Below, in pieces: positions 17,418-27,195 of a stretch of 64,000 nt of DNA. This stretch comes from Candidatus Nomurabacteria bacterium. GTDB taxonomy: Bacteria; Patescibacteriota; Saccharimonadia; Saccharimonadales; UBA7683. Positions within the stretch are counted from its first letter, which is position 1. Each line of letters opens with the position of its first letter. Location: positions 62,001-126,000 of the forward strand of contig JACKGS010000001.1 of the NCBI GenBank assembly GCA_020631865.1, given 5' to 3'. The notes beneath the pieces were generated by a model that was given only the letters and a program-made list of their open reading frames with translations, searched no databases and was not told the DNA's origin. A program made the translations under genes and the position numbers.

Positions 17418-19391
17418 TTATAACCTTTCTTTTATTTGAATAATTTGGTCTCGGAGTTCTGCGGCCTCCTCGAAGCGGAGATTAGCACTGGCTAGATCCA
17501 TCTGAGATTCCAACTCTTTTATTAAGTGTCCGTACTCGTCTTTTGGAATCTTCTTAAGATCTAGCTTTGGTTTTTTATCTTTTTCTGGAGCTCCAATAAT
17601 AGCACGGAGGCCTTCGTCTATCACTTTATCAACGCCTGTCGGGGTGATGCCGTGTTTTTTATTGTATGATTCTTGAATAGCGCGTCGTCGATTCGTCTCT
17701 TCAATGGTACGGCTCATTGATTTAGTCATATTATCTGCATACATAATCACGCGCCCTTCTTCGTGACGGGCCGCCCGTCCAACGGTTTGAATCAATGCTT
17801 GAGCGCTACGCAAAAAACCTTCCTTATCAGCATCCATAATTGCAACCAAGCTAACTTCAGGTAAATCAAGACCTTCTCGAAGTAGGTTTATCCCAACGAG
17901 AACATCATAAATACCTAAGCGTAAATCTCTGAGTATATCAGTTCGGTCCAACGTATCGACATCGCTATGTAAATAAGCAGTTTTAATATCAAGGTCTTGT
18001 AAATATTCAGTTAAGTCCTCTGCCATACGCTTTGTTAGTGTAGTTATTAATACGCGTTGCCCCTTAAGGGTCGTGTTCCGAACTTCTTTAATAAGATCAT
18101 CGATCTGCCCTTCCGTTTTTCGTACTTCAATGGGTGGATCGAGCAATCCTGTTGGCCTGATCACCTGCTGTATAGGTGTGGTGCTACGCTCAAGTTCATA
18201 TTCTCCGGGTGTCGCAGAAACATAAATGACTTGATTAACATGATTCTGAAATTCTTCAAACTTTAATGGTCTATTGTCTAAGGCACTTGGTAAACGAAAC
18301 CCGTGGTCGACCAAAACCTCTTTGCGTGCCCTATCACCGTTATACATACCTCGCACTTGAGGTAGTGACATATGGCTTTCATCAATCAGCATCAAGAAGT
18401 CATCTGGGAAATAATCAAGCAGTGTAGCGGGCTGCTCACCCGGTTCACGATTAGTAAGATATCTTGAATAATTTTCTATACCTTTAACAAAACCTGTCTC
18501 TTCAAGCATTTCCAAATCAAACTTAGTGCGTTGAGATAATCTTTGCGCTTCAAGTAGTTTATTATTACCCTCAAAATACGTTATACGCTGATCAAATTCG
18601 TTACGTATATTACCTATAGCAAGCTTAAGTTTGTCACGAGGCGTTACATAATGCGATCCTGGGAAAATCGTAATTTCATCCGGCTTAGATACAATCTCAC
18701 CAGTTAATGGGCTGATCTCAGTAATCCTGTCTACCTCATCACCAAAGAACTCTATTCTATATGCAGTTTCGCCTCCTGCCGGAAACACGTCAACGACATC
18801 ACCACGCACCCGAAAATTAGAACGAGAAAAATCTATATCATTGCGATGATATTGAATATCAGTTAAATGACGTATCAACTTATCTTGCTTACGATTTTCA
18901 CCCACTTTTACATGAAGCGACATCTCCCCATAATCATCCCGTGACCCAATGCCATATATACAGCTTACCGATGCAACAATTATGCAGTCTCGCCTAGAAA
19001 GTAAAGCAGATGTAGCAGCGTGCCTAAGACGGTCTATCTCTTCATTAATTTTAGAATCTTTTTCTATATACGTGTCACTTGAAGGCACGTATGCTTCGGG
19101 CTGATAATAATCGAAATAACTTACAAAATAATGGACTTCGTTATTTGGGAAGAATGATCTGAATTCTGAATATAGCTGGGCTGCTAAGGTCTTGTTGTGC
19201 GAAAGAACTAATGTTGGCTTTTGTACATTTTGAATAACATTTGCCATCGTAAATGTCTTGCCAGACCCTGTGACACCAAGTAGCGTCTGCTCTTTAACTC
19301 CGTACTGCAGACCGTCGGTCAATAACCTTATCGCCTCAGGCTGATCTCCTGTTGGCTCATATTTTGTAGCAAGCTGAAATTTATTGTCCAC
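17418..19391 (-). CDS. uvrB: Excinuclease ABC subunit B
   Basis: 657 aa, the damage-verification helicase of nucleotide excision repair, acting with UvrA and UvrC. Walker A GVTGSGKT lies near residue 38; the damage-probing beta-hairpin FDYYQPEAYVPSSDTYIEKD follows; helicase motifs include DESHMSLPQ, VSATPGEYE, LREGLDLPEVSLVAI and QTVGRAARH. The C-terminal UVR motif (LRFEEAAELRDQI) that contacts UvrC is intact. Length is typical. The start is GTG; no ATG is in frame nearby. uvrA and uvrC are not in the window. Confidence 0.97.
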   Translation of the reverse strand: MDNKFQLATKYEPTGDQPEAIRLLTDGLQYGVKEQTLLGVTGSGKTFTMANVIQNVQKPTLVLSHNKTLAAQLYSEFRSFFPNNEVHYFVSYFDYYQPEAYVPSSDTYIEKDSKINEEIDRLRHAATSALLSRRDCIIVASVSCIYGIGSRDDYGEMSLHVKVGENRKQDKLIRHLTDIQYHRNDIDFSRSNFRVRGDVVDVFPAGGETAYRIEFFGDEVDRITEISPLTGEIVSKPDEITIFPGSHYVTPRDKLKLAIGNIRNEFDQRITYFEGNNKLLEAQRLSQRTKFDLEMLEETGFVKGIENYSRYLTNREPGEQPATLLDYFPDDFLMLIDESHMSLPQVRGMYNGDRARKEVLVDHGFRLPSALDNRPLKFEEFQNHVNQVIYVSATPGEYELERSTTPIQQVIRPTGLLDPPIEVRKTEGQIDDLIKEVRNTTLKGQRVLITTLTKRMAEDLTEYLQDLDIKTAYLHSDVDTLDRTDILRDLRLGIYDVLVGINLLREGLDLPEVSLVAIMDADKEGFLRSAQALIQTVGRAARHEEGRVIMYADNMTKSMSRTIEETNRRRAIQESYNKKHGITPTGVDKVIDEGLRAIIGAPEKDKKPKLDLKKIPKDEYGHLIKELESQMDLASANLRFEEAAELRDQIIQIKERL

Positions 19392-19431
19392 ATTACAAGT
19401 TTAACAGATATTAAATTGAGATACTGTAATC

Positions 19432-20109
19432 TTATTTATTACGTATCCGTAGTCCATTAAACAATGAGACAGCTTCTTCCGTAAGCTTCTGATGCATCTG
19501 AGATGCAGACTTTCCGGCGGCTGTTTCGGTATTACCGCATGACATTTGTGGACCAGAAATATTATAGACATATTCATCTATTACTTTGTTAGCGTTCCAT
19601 CTTCCGTTTTTGATACTTTCGTAAAATGACCCCCATGATTTACCGACCCAGGAATGATCGCCCATAAATCCATCTGGTGTTATTATCTCTTCAGTCTTAT
19701 TTCTAGATATAGCTGCAACAACAACATTAGTAGCATCCATTACGTCCATACTATCGTAATGACAGCCATTAACATTGCTATGAATATAATAATATCCATT
19801 ATCGTATGTCGTGCTAAATTGCGAAGAACCCTCTCTTAATGGAATCTCGACATTCCAATTAGGCATCTCGAGCTTACGGTCAGTACTCACATTAGTATTG
19901 TTGCTAGTCTCAAGCCCCTTAATACGTGCCTTAAGTTCATCAATTTCTTGCTGATACATGTACGCGTTGTCTTTATATTCTCGAATTTGACCCATCCACT
20001 TATTTCCAGCCAATGCCAATACGATCAATAACACACCCGTCGCGACTATTATCAAAGGCCTTTTTTTATTTTTAGATTTTGAGGTTTTGCCACTGTTCTC
20101 CATATCCAT
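19432..20109 (-). CDS. Membrane-anchored extracellular protein, unknown (paralog 1)
   Basis: 225 aa: a basic N-terminus (SGKTSKSKNKKRP), one membrane segment (LIIVATGVLLIVLALAGNKW), a coiled-coil stretch (YQQEIDELKARIKGLE), then an exterior domain beginning EMPNWNVEIPLREGSSQFST and containing paired Cys residues. The next gene upstream has the same architecture and a matching W-x-(I/V)-x-(M/I)-P-L motif, so the two are paralogs. No function known. AGGA before the ATG acts as ribosome-binding site. The pair is 14 bp apart and probably co-transcribed. Confidence 0.6.
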   Translation of the reverse strand: MDMENSGKTSKSKNKKRPLIIVATGVLLIVLALAGNKWMGQIREYKDNAYMYQQEIDELKARIKGLETSNNTNVSTDRKLEMPNWNVEIPLREGSSQFSTTYDNGYYYIHSNVNGCHYDSMDVMDATNVVVAAISRNKTEEIITPDGFMGDHSWVGKSWGSFYESIKNGRWNANKVIDEYVYNISGPQMSCGNTETAAGKSASQMHQKLTEEAVSLFNGLRIRNK

Positions 20110-20123
20110 AATATTAACTCTTC

Positions 20124-20774
20124 CTAATTTGTATCCGCTTTAATTCTCTTAGACGGTGCTTTTTCCAATAGAGCAAACTGCTCTAAAATCGACGCCTTGA
20201 ATGGTGCTTCGACATCTTTTACGTTACTAGTACAGGTCTGGGTATGTGGTGTAAGCATATATATGTTTGAATCAAATCCAACTACATGAGTTGAAGGCTC
20301 TGGGATTATACCAGCCTTAGATTTTTTAATAATTCCAAGTTCGCCGTTGTAGTTTACGCATGTTGCAATCTTCTTGAGTGTTGTTGAGCTGAGTTCTACA
20401 TATGTAATGCCATTATCATTCTTCATTCTATAAACAACATCAGTATATTTATCATTAAGTGGCATGCGAATATCCCACTCTTTAATATCAAGGTAGCTAA
20501 AGGCCGAAGTCTTATCTGTTCCAACCGCTTCCGCTTCTAACTGCTTTGCTAATTTTTGATTTTCCGATCTTAACGACGTAATTTCTGCAGTTTGTGTATT
20601 TTTTTGCGTTGAAGCACCGAACATAAACGCTCCGATAATTCCGAAAATCGCAATTATTATAACTACACTCAGTACAATCACAGGAGTTTTACTCTTCTTG
20701 GGAATATCCTCTGGATACGGTGAAAAACCTTGGTTACTCATATTATTTAAATTGTTTGGTTGATTTGGGTTCAT
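20124..20774 (-). CDS. Membrane-anchored extracellular protein, unknown (paralog 2)
   Basis: 216 aa with an Asn/Pro-rich cytoplasmic tail, one membrane segment (TPVIVLSVVIIIAIFGIIGA), a helical linker (TSLRSENQKLAKQLEAEAVG) and an outer domain starting DIKEWDIRMPLNDKYTDVVY with three Cys. It matches the downstream gene in layout; the 339-aa protein at 61815 has a comparable single-span plan but lacks an obvious shared motif. A TAATAT (20786-20781) ends 6 nt before the ATG, suggesting a leaderless mRNA. Confidence 0.6.
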   Translation of the reverse strand: MNPNQPNNLNNMSNQGFSPYPEDIPKKSKTPVIVLSVVIIIAIFGIIGAFMFGASTQKNTQTAEITSLRSENQKLAKQLEAEAVGTDKTSAFSYLDIKEWDIRMPLNDKYTDVVYRMKNDNGITYVELSSTTLKKIATCVNYNGELGIIKKSKAGIIPEPSTHVVGFDSNIYMLTPHTQTCTSNVKDVEAPFKASILEQFALLEKAPSKRIKADTN

Positions 20775-20783
20775 ACAGGTATA

Positions 20784-21401
20784 TTACCGTTTATGATTCT
20801 TTTCTTCAATCATCTTTATTATTCTTTTTACTAGCTTCTCTGGATCATCTTCAAAATATACGTCATGCTTACCGTCACACAAACCATCATGACACATACC
20901 AGCAGCCAACATTAAGTGCTCAAACTCGTCTCCAACGCCTCCAGCATCTTTTAGTACACCCACCGGAATATGAGCTTCAATTGCGGTCGCAAATTCGTGA
21001 ACCGTACCCATTCTTCCACCGATACTCAGTATTGCATCAGAACTCTGTACTAGCAATGCGTCTCTACCGACATAATGTAGACCTGTGTACAGAATGAAGT
21101 CGTACGAAGTTACGGGTAGATGGTATTTTTTGGTGTGCTCTTTGTAGCTAGCCGCCGGGCTGATCCCAATACTCATACCGCCGACGCTTTTTGCACCCTG
21201 TGCCGCCCAATCTGGAAGCCCAATCGTTGCACCAGTAATTAAGTTGTGTCCGCTCAATGCTACCTGCCTACCTAATTCGAAGGCTAACTTGTAATCTAAA
21301 TCAACAGTTGCGCCACGAGCAGCCCCGCTAACGCAAATTGTCAACTTCTCATTAATACCTAACTCAAGGCCGTTACTTAAATCATTGTTGTTTTTATTCA
21401 T
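20784..21401 (-). CDS. LOG/SLOG-family Rossmann protein
   Basis: 205 aa. The order of motifs fits the LOG-like family (lysine decarboxylase-like, nucleotide-binding): ICVSGAARG near residue 22, LITGATIGLPDWAAQGAKS, and SIGGRMGTVHEFATAIEAHI, which aligns with the PGGxGTxxE active-site motif with Arg-Met replacing the usual residues. Known members cleave nucleoside 5'-monophosphates or bind nucleotides; the substrate here is not predictable. It follows the 412-aa gene by 2 bp and is probably in the same operon. Confidence 0.65.
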   Translation of the reverse strand: MNKNNNDLSNGLELGINEKLTICVSGAARGATVDLDYKLAFELGRQVALSGHNLITGATIGLPDWAAQGAKSVGGMSIGISPAASYKEHTKKYHLPVTSYDFILYTGLHYVGRDALLVQSSDAILSIGGRMGTVHEFATAIEAHIPVGVLKDAGGVGDEFEHLMLAAGMCHDGLCDGKHDVYFEDDPEKLVKRIIKMIEEKNHKR

Positions 21402-21403
21402 AT

Positions 21404-22642
21404 CTACACCAAACTTTCTGGTTTAATCATATCGTTATCTAACTGCTCTAGTATCTGTTTTTTAATCACCGAATCCCCCATATATCTTATAAATATTTCG
21501 TTCCAAAGCGATTCACGCATATGATAGTAATAGCGAGAATCGAAGCTTTCATGGTTACTATATGCAAATGACACATCGAATAAATTGAGTGCAACCGGTG
21601 AGCCATCAACGCCAACTCTACCTATGTAGTCTAGACCCTCCCAAAACTTTAGTTCCGGGCTAATCTCCTGAAGAACCTCAGATGCCTTTCGCCAATGAAG
21701 ATCTTCTGGCTGTACGTGAGGTTGAAATATCTCTGGTGGCTGCTGCCCAAGTTTACCAAAATATCTCTGAATGACTCTCCAGTGTATGTGATGATTAGCA
21801 ATCACGGCACCGGTGCCAGTATCAGCAATTAAAGTTTCTGTTATTACCTTGCCAAAATGAGCAGAAGTGCTTTTGAGCTTAAAGAAAGCAGAGTACAATC
21901 TTATTTCGTTTATGTAGTGAAAGATAAGTGGCAAAGTTTTTAAGGCGAGTCCACGCATATGAGTCTGCTTCATTGGCACCACAACAATCACACCAAGCTC
22001 TTTGGTGTGAGTTATGTTATGCCTTTTCTTATCTACAAACTCGGATGTAATATCAGCCCATTTATCGTAATTCATAATTATTAGTTCAATTTGGCGATTT
22101 TCAAAATCACTCGGTGTTATACTTTTTGAAAATAATTTGTTGTATTCATTAAGCCATTCGGCACCTTCTGAAAATCTCAGTGCTGTGTATATTTCTGAAA
22201 AATCTTCATTCTTAAACATACTTTCTAAAGAACGATAGCCCAAATGCTTCATCATTTTTTTAGGAGGCATCTGACGAAGCAAGTCCTTCGCAATAGATTT
22301 CTTTAACACCCAACATGTTCTTGGAACTTTTATAGAATTAGCCAGATTAACTAATTTTGGTACAATCTCAGCAACCTGAGCGTCATCGCTACTGCCTATA
22401 CTTAAAGCCAAGTTTTCGTTGTGAAACCTAACTCTATCATCCAGTGCATGAAAAAGCTCTTTATCAGAAGTATCTCTTGGGTCAAGGCCTAAACTGCGTA
22501 TCACCGAAGCTGTTTTTTCTAGTATTTCAGCACTCAACTTTACATCTATTGATCTCTTCAATGTCAAATGCTCGAGTTCTTTCAGGCTTTTAGTAAACAA
22601 CGGCTCTTCTGCGTTCAGCAAATCGCGTAAAATTTTTGTCAT
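21404..22642 (-). CDS. Conserved-looking protein of unknown function, 412 aa
   Basis: I do not recognise the family. The protein is soluble, rich in charged and aromatic residues, with a His-rich patch near residue 290 (NHHIHWRVIQRYF) and another at PHVQPEDLHWRK, then GLDYIGRVGVDGSPVALNLF. Such His clusters could bind a metal, but this is speculation. It lies directly downstream of the sugar kinase, aldolase and transketolase genes and 2 bp before the LOG-like gene. A TATAAT about 16 nt upstream suggests its own promoter in addition to read-through. Confidence 0.55.
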   Translation of the reverse strand: MTKILRDLLNAEEPLFTKSLKELEHLTLKRSIDVKLSAEILEKTASVIRSLGLDPRDTSDKELFHALDDRVRFHNENLALSIGSSDDAQVAEIVPKLVNLANSIKVPRTCWVLKKSIAKDLLRQMPPKKMMKHLGYRSLESMFKNEDFSEIYTALRFSEGAEWLNEYNKLFSKSITPSDFENRQIELIIMNYDKWADITSEFVDKKRHNITHTKELGVIVVVPMKQTHMRGLALKTLPLIFHYINEIRLYSAFFKLKSTSAHFGKVITETLIADTGTGAVIANHHIHWRVIQRYFGKLGQQPPEIFQPHVQPEDLHWRKASEVLQEISPELKFWEGLDYIGRVGVDGSPVALNLFDVSFAYSNHESFDSRYYYHMRESLWNEIFIRYMGDSVIKKQILEQLDNDMIKPESLV

Positions 22643-22674
22643 GATATTTCTTTCAACTTATGCTTAAAATTATA

Positions 22675-23634
22675 TCATATACTACTGATAGTTAGTGGCA
22701 TTTTATCAATCTTGGTGCCGTACTTTAATATACCCGACTTTGCGCCAATTTTAGTTACAACGCTAGTTGAATTAGCGCTTGCAAATGTTATTGCACTCTC
22801 TAGAGAGTTACCCAAGGCAATCTGCGAAACAAATCCACTCGTAAAACTATCTCCCGCCCCTGTTCTATCTAGTACTGGCACGTCTTTATACATTCCAGCC
22901 TCAACTACCTGAATACCATCAGTTGCAACTGAGCCCTGTGGACCATCGCTCACAAGAACATACTTGACTGACTTAGATAACTCAACAACTAGATCCTTGG
23001 CAGTTTTTCCAGCCACAAACATCTGCGCCTCTTCTTTATTTAATGCCAATAGCTCAATGTATTGAAATAAATTTTTACATTCTTCAATATACTTCAGCTC
23101 AAAGCTAGCAGGATTAAAAGCAATCTTCATTTTTTTTGAAAATGCCTCTTTCATTATCTTACTGAGTAAACTCATAGATCCTACGGATGAAATATATAAC
23201 CAATTTCCTGAAATTTCTTCACCATGAAAATTCTCTTCTCTACTACTAAGCGGCTCACCGTGATAATTAAGAATGGTTCGCTCGCCATTAGGTGCTAAAA
23301 GAATAACTGAATAGCTTGTAGTAAAACCAGGATCACTGATCACATATTTAGTATTAATATTTTCATTGTCTAGATCATTCAGTACCGCTTGACCAGCAGG
23401 ATCATCTCCAATAAGACTAATAAAGTGAGTTTCGAGACCTTGACGAGCAAAGGTAACCGAAGCGTTCATAGCATTTCCACCGGTTGCAAATGTCAATGAA
23501 TCAACTGATAACTTCTCTCCTAATTTAAGATTCTCATAACATACTCCATGACTACATTCTGGGGTTAATACAGCTCCAGATAAAAATACGTCCTGCGAGG
23601 CCGAGCCAATACAAAGCATAACTGGTTTCATCAT
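22675..23634 (-). CDS. PfkB-family carbohydrate kinase
   Basis: 319 aa ribokinase-fold kinase. The N-terminal signature GGNAMNASVTFARQG and the C-terminal signature DRTGAGDSFTSGFV, with the catalytic Asp and anion-hole GAGD, are intact. The substrate may be fructose, fructose-6-phosphate, ribose or a nucleoside; the neighbouring aldolase makes a phosphofructokinase-like role attractive but unproven. A TATACT (23646-23641) ends 6 nt before the first ATG, so it can be transcribed separately from the aldolase gene 27 bp upstream. Confidence 0.85.
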   Translation of the reverse strand: MMKPVMLCIGSASQDVFLSGAVLTPECSHGVCYENLKLGEKLSVDSLTFATGGNAMNASVTFARQGLETHFISLIGDDPAGQAVLNDLDNENINTKYVISDPGFTTSYSVILLAPNGERTILNYHGEPLSSREENFHGEEISGNWLYISSVGSMSLLSKIMKEAFSKKMKIAFNPASFELKYIEECKNLFQYIELLALNKEEAQMFVAGKTAKDLVVELSKSVKYVLVSDGPQGSVATDGIQVVEAGMYKDVPVLDRTGAGDSFTSGFVSQIALGNSLESAITFASANSTSVVTKIGAKSGILKYGTKIDKMPLTISSI

Positions 23635-23661
23635 ATAGCAAGTATACCAGACAAAAAGAGC

Positions 23662-24573
23662 TTAAACTACAGCTCTATTGCTAGAACCAAAAGCTTCAAT
23701 TTTCTCTTCTACAACTACCTGCACAGCCTTATAAACCTCCGGCATAAGTTTAACTACAGCATACTCATCTGGATTTTCTTTCAATACTTTCTCTAGAGTA
23801 TTTCTAAATGCTACACGCATATCTGAATTAATATTTATTTTACTAACACCAATCTTAGCGGCTTCTTCAAAATAATGCAGCGGTGTACCAGAGCCGCCAT
23901 GCAGGCTTATATTGCAGTCTGTCTTTTCTCTAATTAGCTTGAGTAACTCTAGATCCAAAACTTTAGGAACTGGATATTTCCCATGTAGATTACCGATTGC
24001 CGCAGCAAATGTATCAATGCCAGTAGAAGCCACAAACTCTTTGGCGCCAAGTGGTGTTGAAAAAGTCTTTTTAACTGATTCATAATCTATAGCCTCATCG
24101 TGTACGTTTGAAGAGCCGCCAAAGTAATGGGGTTCACTTTCTACAATTGCACCAGTAAATTTTGCGTATTCAACAACCTCGGACGTCTCTTTAATAATAT
24201 CTTCTTCGGTTGCATCGTGCCGTGCCTGAGATATATCTATATGGATAAACTCAAATCCTGCATCAATACCACGCTTGGCATTTTCTATACTAGGGCTATG
24301 ATCTAAATTTACATACGCTTCAATACCATATTCTTCTTTATAGTTATCTACAAGATCTCGAATATTATCTAAACCAATTGCTTCAACCTCCCCCTGGCTA
24401 ACTTCAATGAGTACTGGAGACTTCTTAGCTTGAGCTGCTCGACACACAGCTATCAAAGTTTCTTGATTATCTATATTAAAAGCACCAACTGCAAATTTTT
24501 GCTGTCGCGACCTTTGCATTAAATGCCTAGCTTTAACACAATTTTCTCTAATTTCTTTTATTGTTAATCCCAC
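23662..24573 (-). CDS. fba: Class II fructose-bisphosphate (ketose-bisphosphate) aldolase
   Basis: 303 aa zinc aldolase. Visible elements are VNLDHSPS (zinc His and catalytic Asp region), ESEPHYFGGSSN, GNLHGKYPVP (zinc His) and the phosphate-binding LHGGSGTPL with KININSDMR. It cleaves fructose-1,6-bisphosphate or tagatose-1,6-bisphosphate. The start is GTG with AAGGAT six bases upstream. It sits 8 bp after the transketolase C-terminal subunit gene and before the PfkB kinase gene. Confidence 0.9.
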   Translation of the reverse strand: MGLTIKEIRENCVKARHLMQRSRQQKFAVGAFNIDNQETLIAVCRAAQAKKSPVLIEVSQGEVEAIGLDNIRDLVDNYKEEYGIEAYVNLDHSPSIENAKRGIDAGFEFIHIDISQARHDATEEDIIKETSEVVEYAKFTGAIVESEPHYFGGSSNVHDEAIDYESVKKTFSTPLGAKEFVASTGIDTFAAAIGNLHGKYPVPKVLDLELLKLIREKTDCNISLHGGSGTPLHYFEEAAKIGVSKININSDMRVAFRNTLEKVLKENPDEYAVVKLMPEVYKAVQVVVEEKIEAFGSSNRAVV

Positions 24574-24581
24574 TATAATCC

Positions 24582-25616
24582 TTACTTATTAATAACTTCA
24601 TGCACCGCCAACATTATATGTGTATCAGTTAAGCCATATGCTCGCAAAAGCTCTTCTGGAGCACCGCTCTCACCATATTTATCTTTAACACCAACTCGTC
24701 TTAGAGGAACTGGATAGTTTTCACTTAACAACTCTGCTACAGCTCCACCTAATCCGCCGATTATCTGAGCCTCTTCAACCGTAACAATCGCATTTGTTTT
24801 TTTAACACTTTTTAAGATAGCCTGATTGTCGAGCGGTTTAACCGTAGCGCAGTGTATCACCTCGGCAGATATACCATCTTTTGCTAATTTTTGTGCAGCA
24901 ATTAGGGCATGGTATGTCATAGTACCTGTAGCCACAATACTTACATCGGTGCCTTCATTAAATATCTGTGCTTTGCCGATTTCAAACGGAGTAGAGTCCG
25001 TAGTGATAACTGGTATAGGCTCTCGGGTCATACGCATGTATGTAGGTCGGTCATCCTCGCTCATGGCAATAGTAGCTTTTTCAGCCTCTTTTGAATCACA
25101 TGGGGCCAATACCACTACATTGGGCATAGCACGCATTATCGCGATATCTTCAAGCATTTGATGCGTTGCGCCATCAGGACCAGTGTACAAACCTGCGTGA
25201 CCGCCAATAAGTTTAACTGGCTGATTATTCAAGGCGCAAGTTGTCTTAAACTGCTCCCAGCAACGCCCAGGAGCAAATGCAGCATAACTAGCACAATACG
25301 GGATTTTACCCATTGCAGCCATCCCACTAGAAACTGTTATTAAGTTCTGTTCGGCAACACCAATTTCTACAAAACGATCTGGATACGCCTTTGCAAATCC
25401 ATCCATCATTACAGACCCAGTTAAATCTGCACACAGAGCAACGACGTTTTCATTTGTTTCTCCAACTGCAACTAAAGCACGCCCAAATCCTTTACGATTT
25501 GGCTCCATTTCTATATCTGATGTTCCGATCTCTTGTGAAAGCGTTGGATTACTTAGGTTATTTACGTTTGATTGTTCGATATGATCTTTTTTTAATCTAA
25601 TTGAAAATCTACTCAT
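24582..25616 (-). CDS. Transketolase, C-terminal subunit
   Basis: 344 aa, containing the pyrimidine-binding and C-terminal domains of a split transketolase. Typical stretches are CADLTGSVMMDGFAKAYPDR, EIGVAEQNLITVSSGMAAMG (catalytic Glu for thiamine diphosphate activation), GPDGATHQ and VTVEEAQIIGGLGGAVAE. The start at 25616 is preferred over a longer ORF start at 25637; it overlaps the last 8 bases of the N-terminal subunit gene, so the two are translationally coupled and form one heteromeric enzyme. Confidence 0.9.
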   Translation of the reverse strand: MSRFSIRLKKDHIEQSNVNNLSNPTLSQEIGTSDIEMEPNRKGFGRALVAVGETNENVVALCADLTGSVMMDGFAKAYPDRFVEIGVAEQNLITVSSGMAAMGKIPYCASYAAFAPGRCWEQFKTTCALNNQPVKLIGGHAGLYTGPDGATHQMLEDIAIMRAMPNVVVLAPCDSKEAEKATIAMSEDDRPTYMRMTREPIPVITTDSTPFEIGKAQIFNEGTDVSIVATGTMTYHALIAAQKLAKDGISAEVIHCATVKPLDNQAILKSVKKTNAIVTVEEAQIIGGLGGAVAELLSENYPVPLRRVGVKDKYGESGAPEELLRAYGLTDTHIMLAVHEVINK

Positions 25617-26478
25617 CGCCACTCCTAATCTTTCCATCCAATGTTCGCAATTTCCTCAGGGCCTCTTTTGCCTGGTCTGAATTTGGAGGTATTCCGTGCC
25701 AGTGGAAATCATATTCCATAAACGGCACTCCTTTACCGGGGATAGTATGTGCAATAATTACACTTGGCTTTTCAGTTATTGCCCTTGCCATAGAGCATGC
25801 ATCTATAACGCTTTCTATATTATGACCATCTATCTCTTGCACATGCCATCCAAAACTTTCCCATTTTGCTTTTAAATCCTCTAATGGCATCACATCTTCA
25901 GTGCTTCCATCAATTTGTATATTGTTTCTGTCTATTATGCCGATAATATTGTAAAGCTTGTATTTGGAAGCCAACATCACGGCCTCCCAGATATTACCCT
26001 CATTGAGTTCTCCGTCACCCATAACACAATATATCCAGCGCTTTTGTTGCTCCATATTCATTCTCATAGCCAAGCTCATTCCACATGCTTGACTTAATCC
26101 AGAACCCAATGGACCACTAGTATTCTCGAGACCTGGTAATTTTAATCTTTCAGGATGACCTTGTAGTCGACTGCCGTATTTGCGTAATGTATTCAGTTCT
26201 TTTCTATCAAAATATCCAGAGTGTGCCATGGCAGCATACAATACTGGCGCACAGTGGCCGTTGGAAAGCAGTAAGATATCCCTTTCACTCCAAAGAGGTT
26301 TCTTAGGATTGTGCTTCAAAATATCAAAGTACAAAGCTGTAAATATATCCGCCAAATCAAGTGGACCAGCAGAATGCCCGCTACCAGCATGCTCTAGCAT
26401 CTTAATGATATCTTTTCGAATATCATTCGCTATTAAATCTAATTGTTTAATTGAATGTGCTTCTTTTTGAACAGCCAT
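25609..26478 (-). CDS. Transketolase, N-terminal subunit
   Basis: 289 aa, carrying the thiamine-diphosphate pyrophosphate-binding domain: GDGELNEGNIWEAVMLASKY through DRNN is the classical GDG-NN motif. HSAGPLDLADIFTALYF and LSNGHCAPVLYA are typical of the family. It forms the enzyme with the downstream C-terminal subunit and interconverts pentose, triose, tetrose and hexose phosphates. A TATAAT about 20 nt upstream and ATAGGG before the ATG make this the first gene of the operon. Confidence 0.9.
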   Translation of the reverse strand: MAVQKEAHSIKQLDLIANDIRKDIIKMLEHAGSGHSAGPLDLADIFTALYFDILKHNPKKPLWSERDILLLSNGHCAPVLYAAMAHSGYFDRKELNTLRKYGSRLQGHPERLKLPGLENTSGPLGSGLSQACGMSLAMRMNMEQQKRWIYCVMGDGELNEGNIWEAVMLASKYKLYNIIGIIDRNNIQIDGSTEDVMPLEDLKAKWESFGWHVQEIDGHNIESVIDACSMARAITEKPSVIIAHTIPGKGVPFMEYDFHWHGIPPNSDQAKEALRKLRTLDGKIRSGDE

Positions 26479-26516
26479 AAATTACCCTATATTTGTAAAT
26501 ATTATAGCATAAGCAA

Positions 26517-27155
26517 TTATATGTTAGTCAGAAGTTTTTCTAATTCATGAAACGCCTTGCTAGGCTCAAGATTAGCCTGAATAAAACCTCCGACATTAAT
26601 AACATCAACGCCACCACTTGCAATCTGAGCAACATTAGTATTATCAACACCGCCATCCCAACCAATTTCTAGATCAGGATTAATTATCCTAGCTTCTTCC
26701 ACTTTACCCAAAAGACTTAAATCGGCAGTACTACCTCCTTGATACCCCAGGTTACCGCTAAAAATAAGAAGATGCTCGTAGCTTTTTAGGTAGTCAGCCA
26801 CAGAAGCTATATCAGAATTTGCTTTAACAGATATTCCAGCTTTAATCCCTACATCATGAAGCTCGTTAGCAAACTGAATAAAATTACAGGTACTTTCCGC
26901 TTGTATAATCACCAGCTGTGGATGTATCTTTATTAGGTCGCTAATTACACGCTCGGGATTCTGGAACATTAAGTGAATATCACAGGGCATATCTTCCGGT
27001 AGCCACACTTGGTCTATTTCAATGCTCTTATTATTGGTAAATTCACCGTCCATGAGATCTATGTGTATTCGCTTCGCAAATGACTCCACCCTTTCCATCT
27101 GCTCTCGATAAATATGAAGATTGCTCGCGGTAACTGTTGGGCAAATAATATTCAT
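26517..27155 (-). CDS. rpe: Ribulose-phosphate 3-epimerase
   Basis: 212 aa TIM-barrel enzyme that interconverts ribulose-5-phosphate and xylulose-5-phosphate. Metal and catalytic residues are seen in RIHIDLMDGEF (His and Asp), DIHLMFQNPE (His) and EIGWDGGVD (Asp). FSGNLGYQGGS is the phosphate-site loop, slightly different from the usual pGfgGQ. A minus-strand TACAAT (27167-27162) ends 6 nt before the ATG. Only 40 bp separate its start codon from that of the divergent relA-type gene. Confidence 0.85.
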   Translation of the reverse strand: MNIICPTVTASNLHIYREQMERVESFAKRIHIDLMDGEFTNNKSIEIDQVWLPEDMPCDIHLMFQNPERVISDLIKIHPQLVIIQAESTCNFIQFANELHDVGIKAGISVKANSDIASVADYLKSYEHLLIFSGNLGYQGGSTADLSLLGKVEEARIINPDLEIGWDGGVDNTNVAQIASGGVDVINVGGFIQANLEPSKAFHELEKLLTNI

Positions 27156-27161
27156 AAAATT

Positions 27162-27189
27162 ATTGTAGCACTACAAATGTAGTTATAAT
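27162..27189. promoter_or_regulatory. Overlapping divergent promoters of rpe and the relA homolog
   Basis: The minus-strand -10 TACAAT (27167-27162) for rpe and the plus-strand -10 TATAAT (27184-27189) for the relA-type gene lie only 16 bp apart, so each occupies the -35 region of the other promoter. Both end 6 nt before their ATG. The two promoters should compete for polymerase. Confidence 0.55.
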
Positions 27190-27195
27190 AATGCT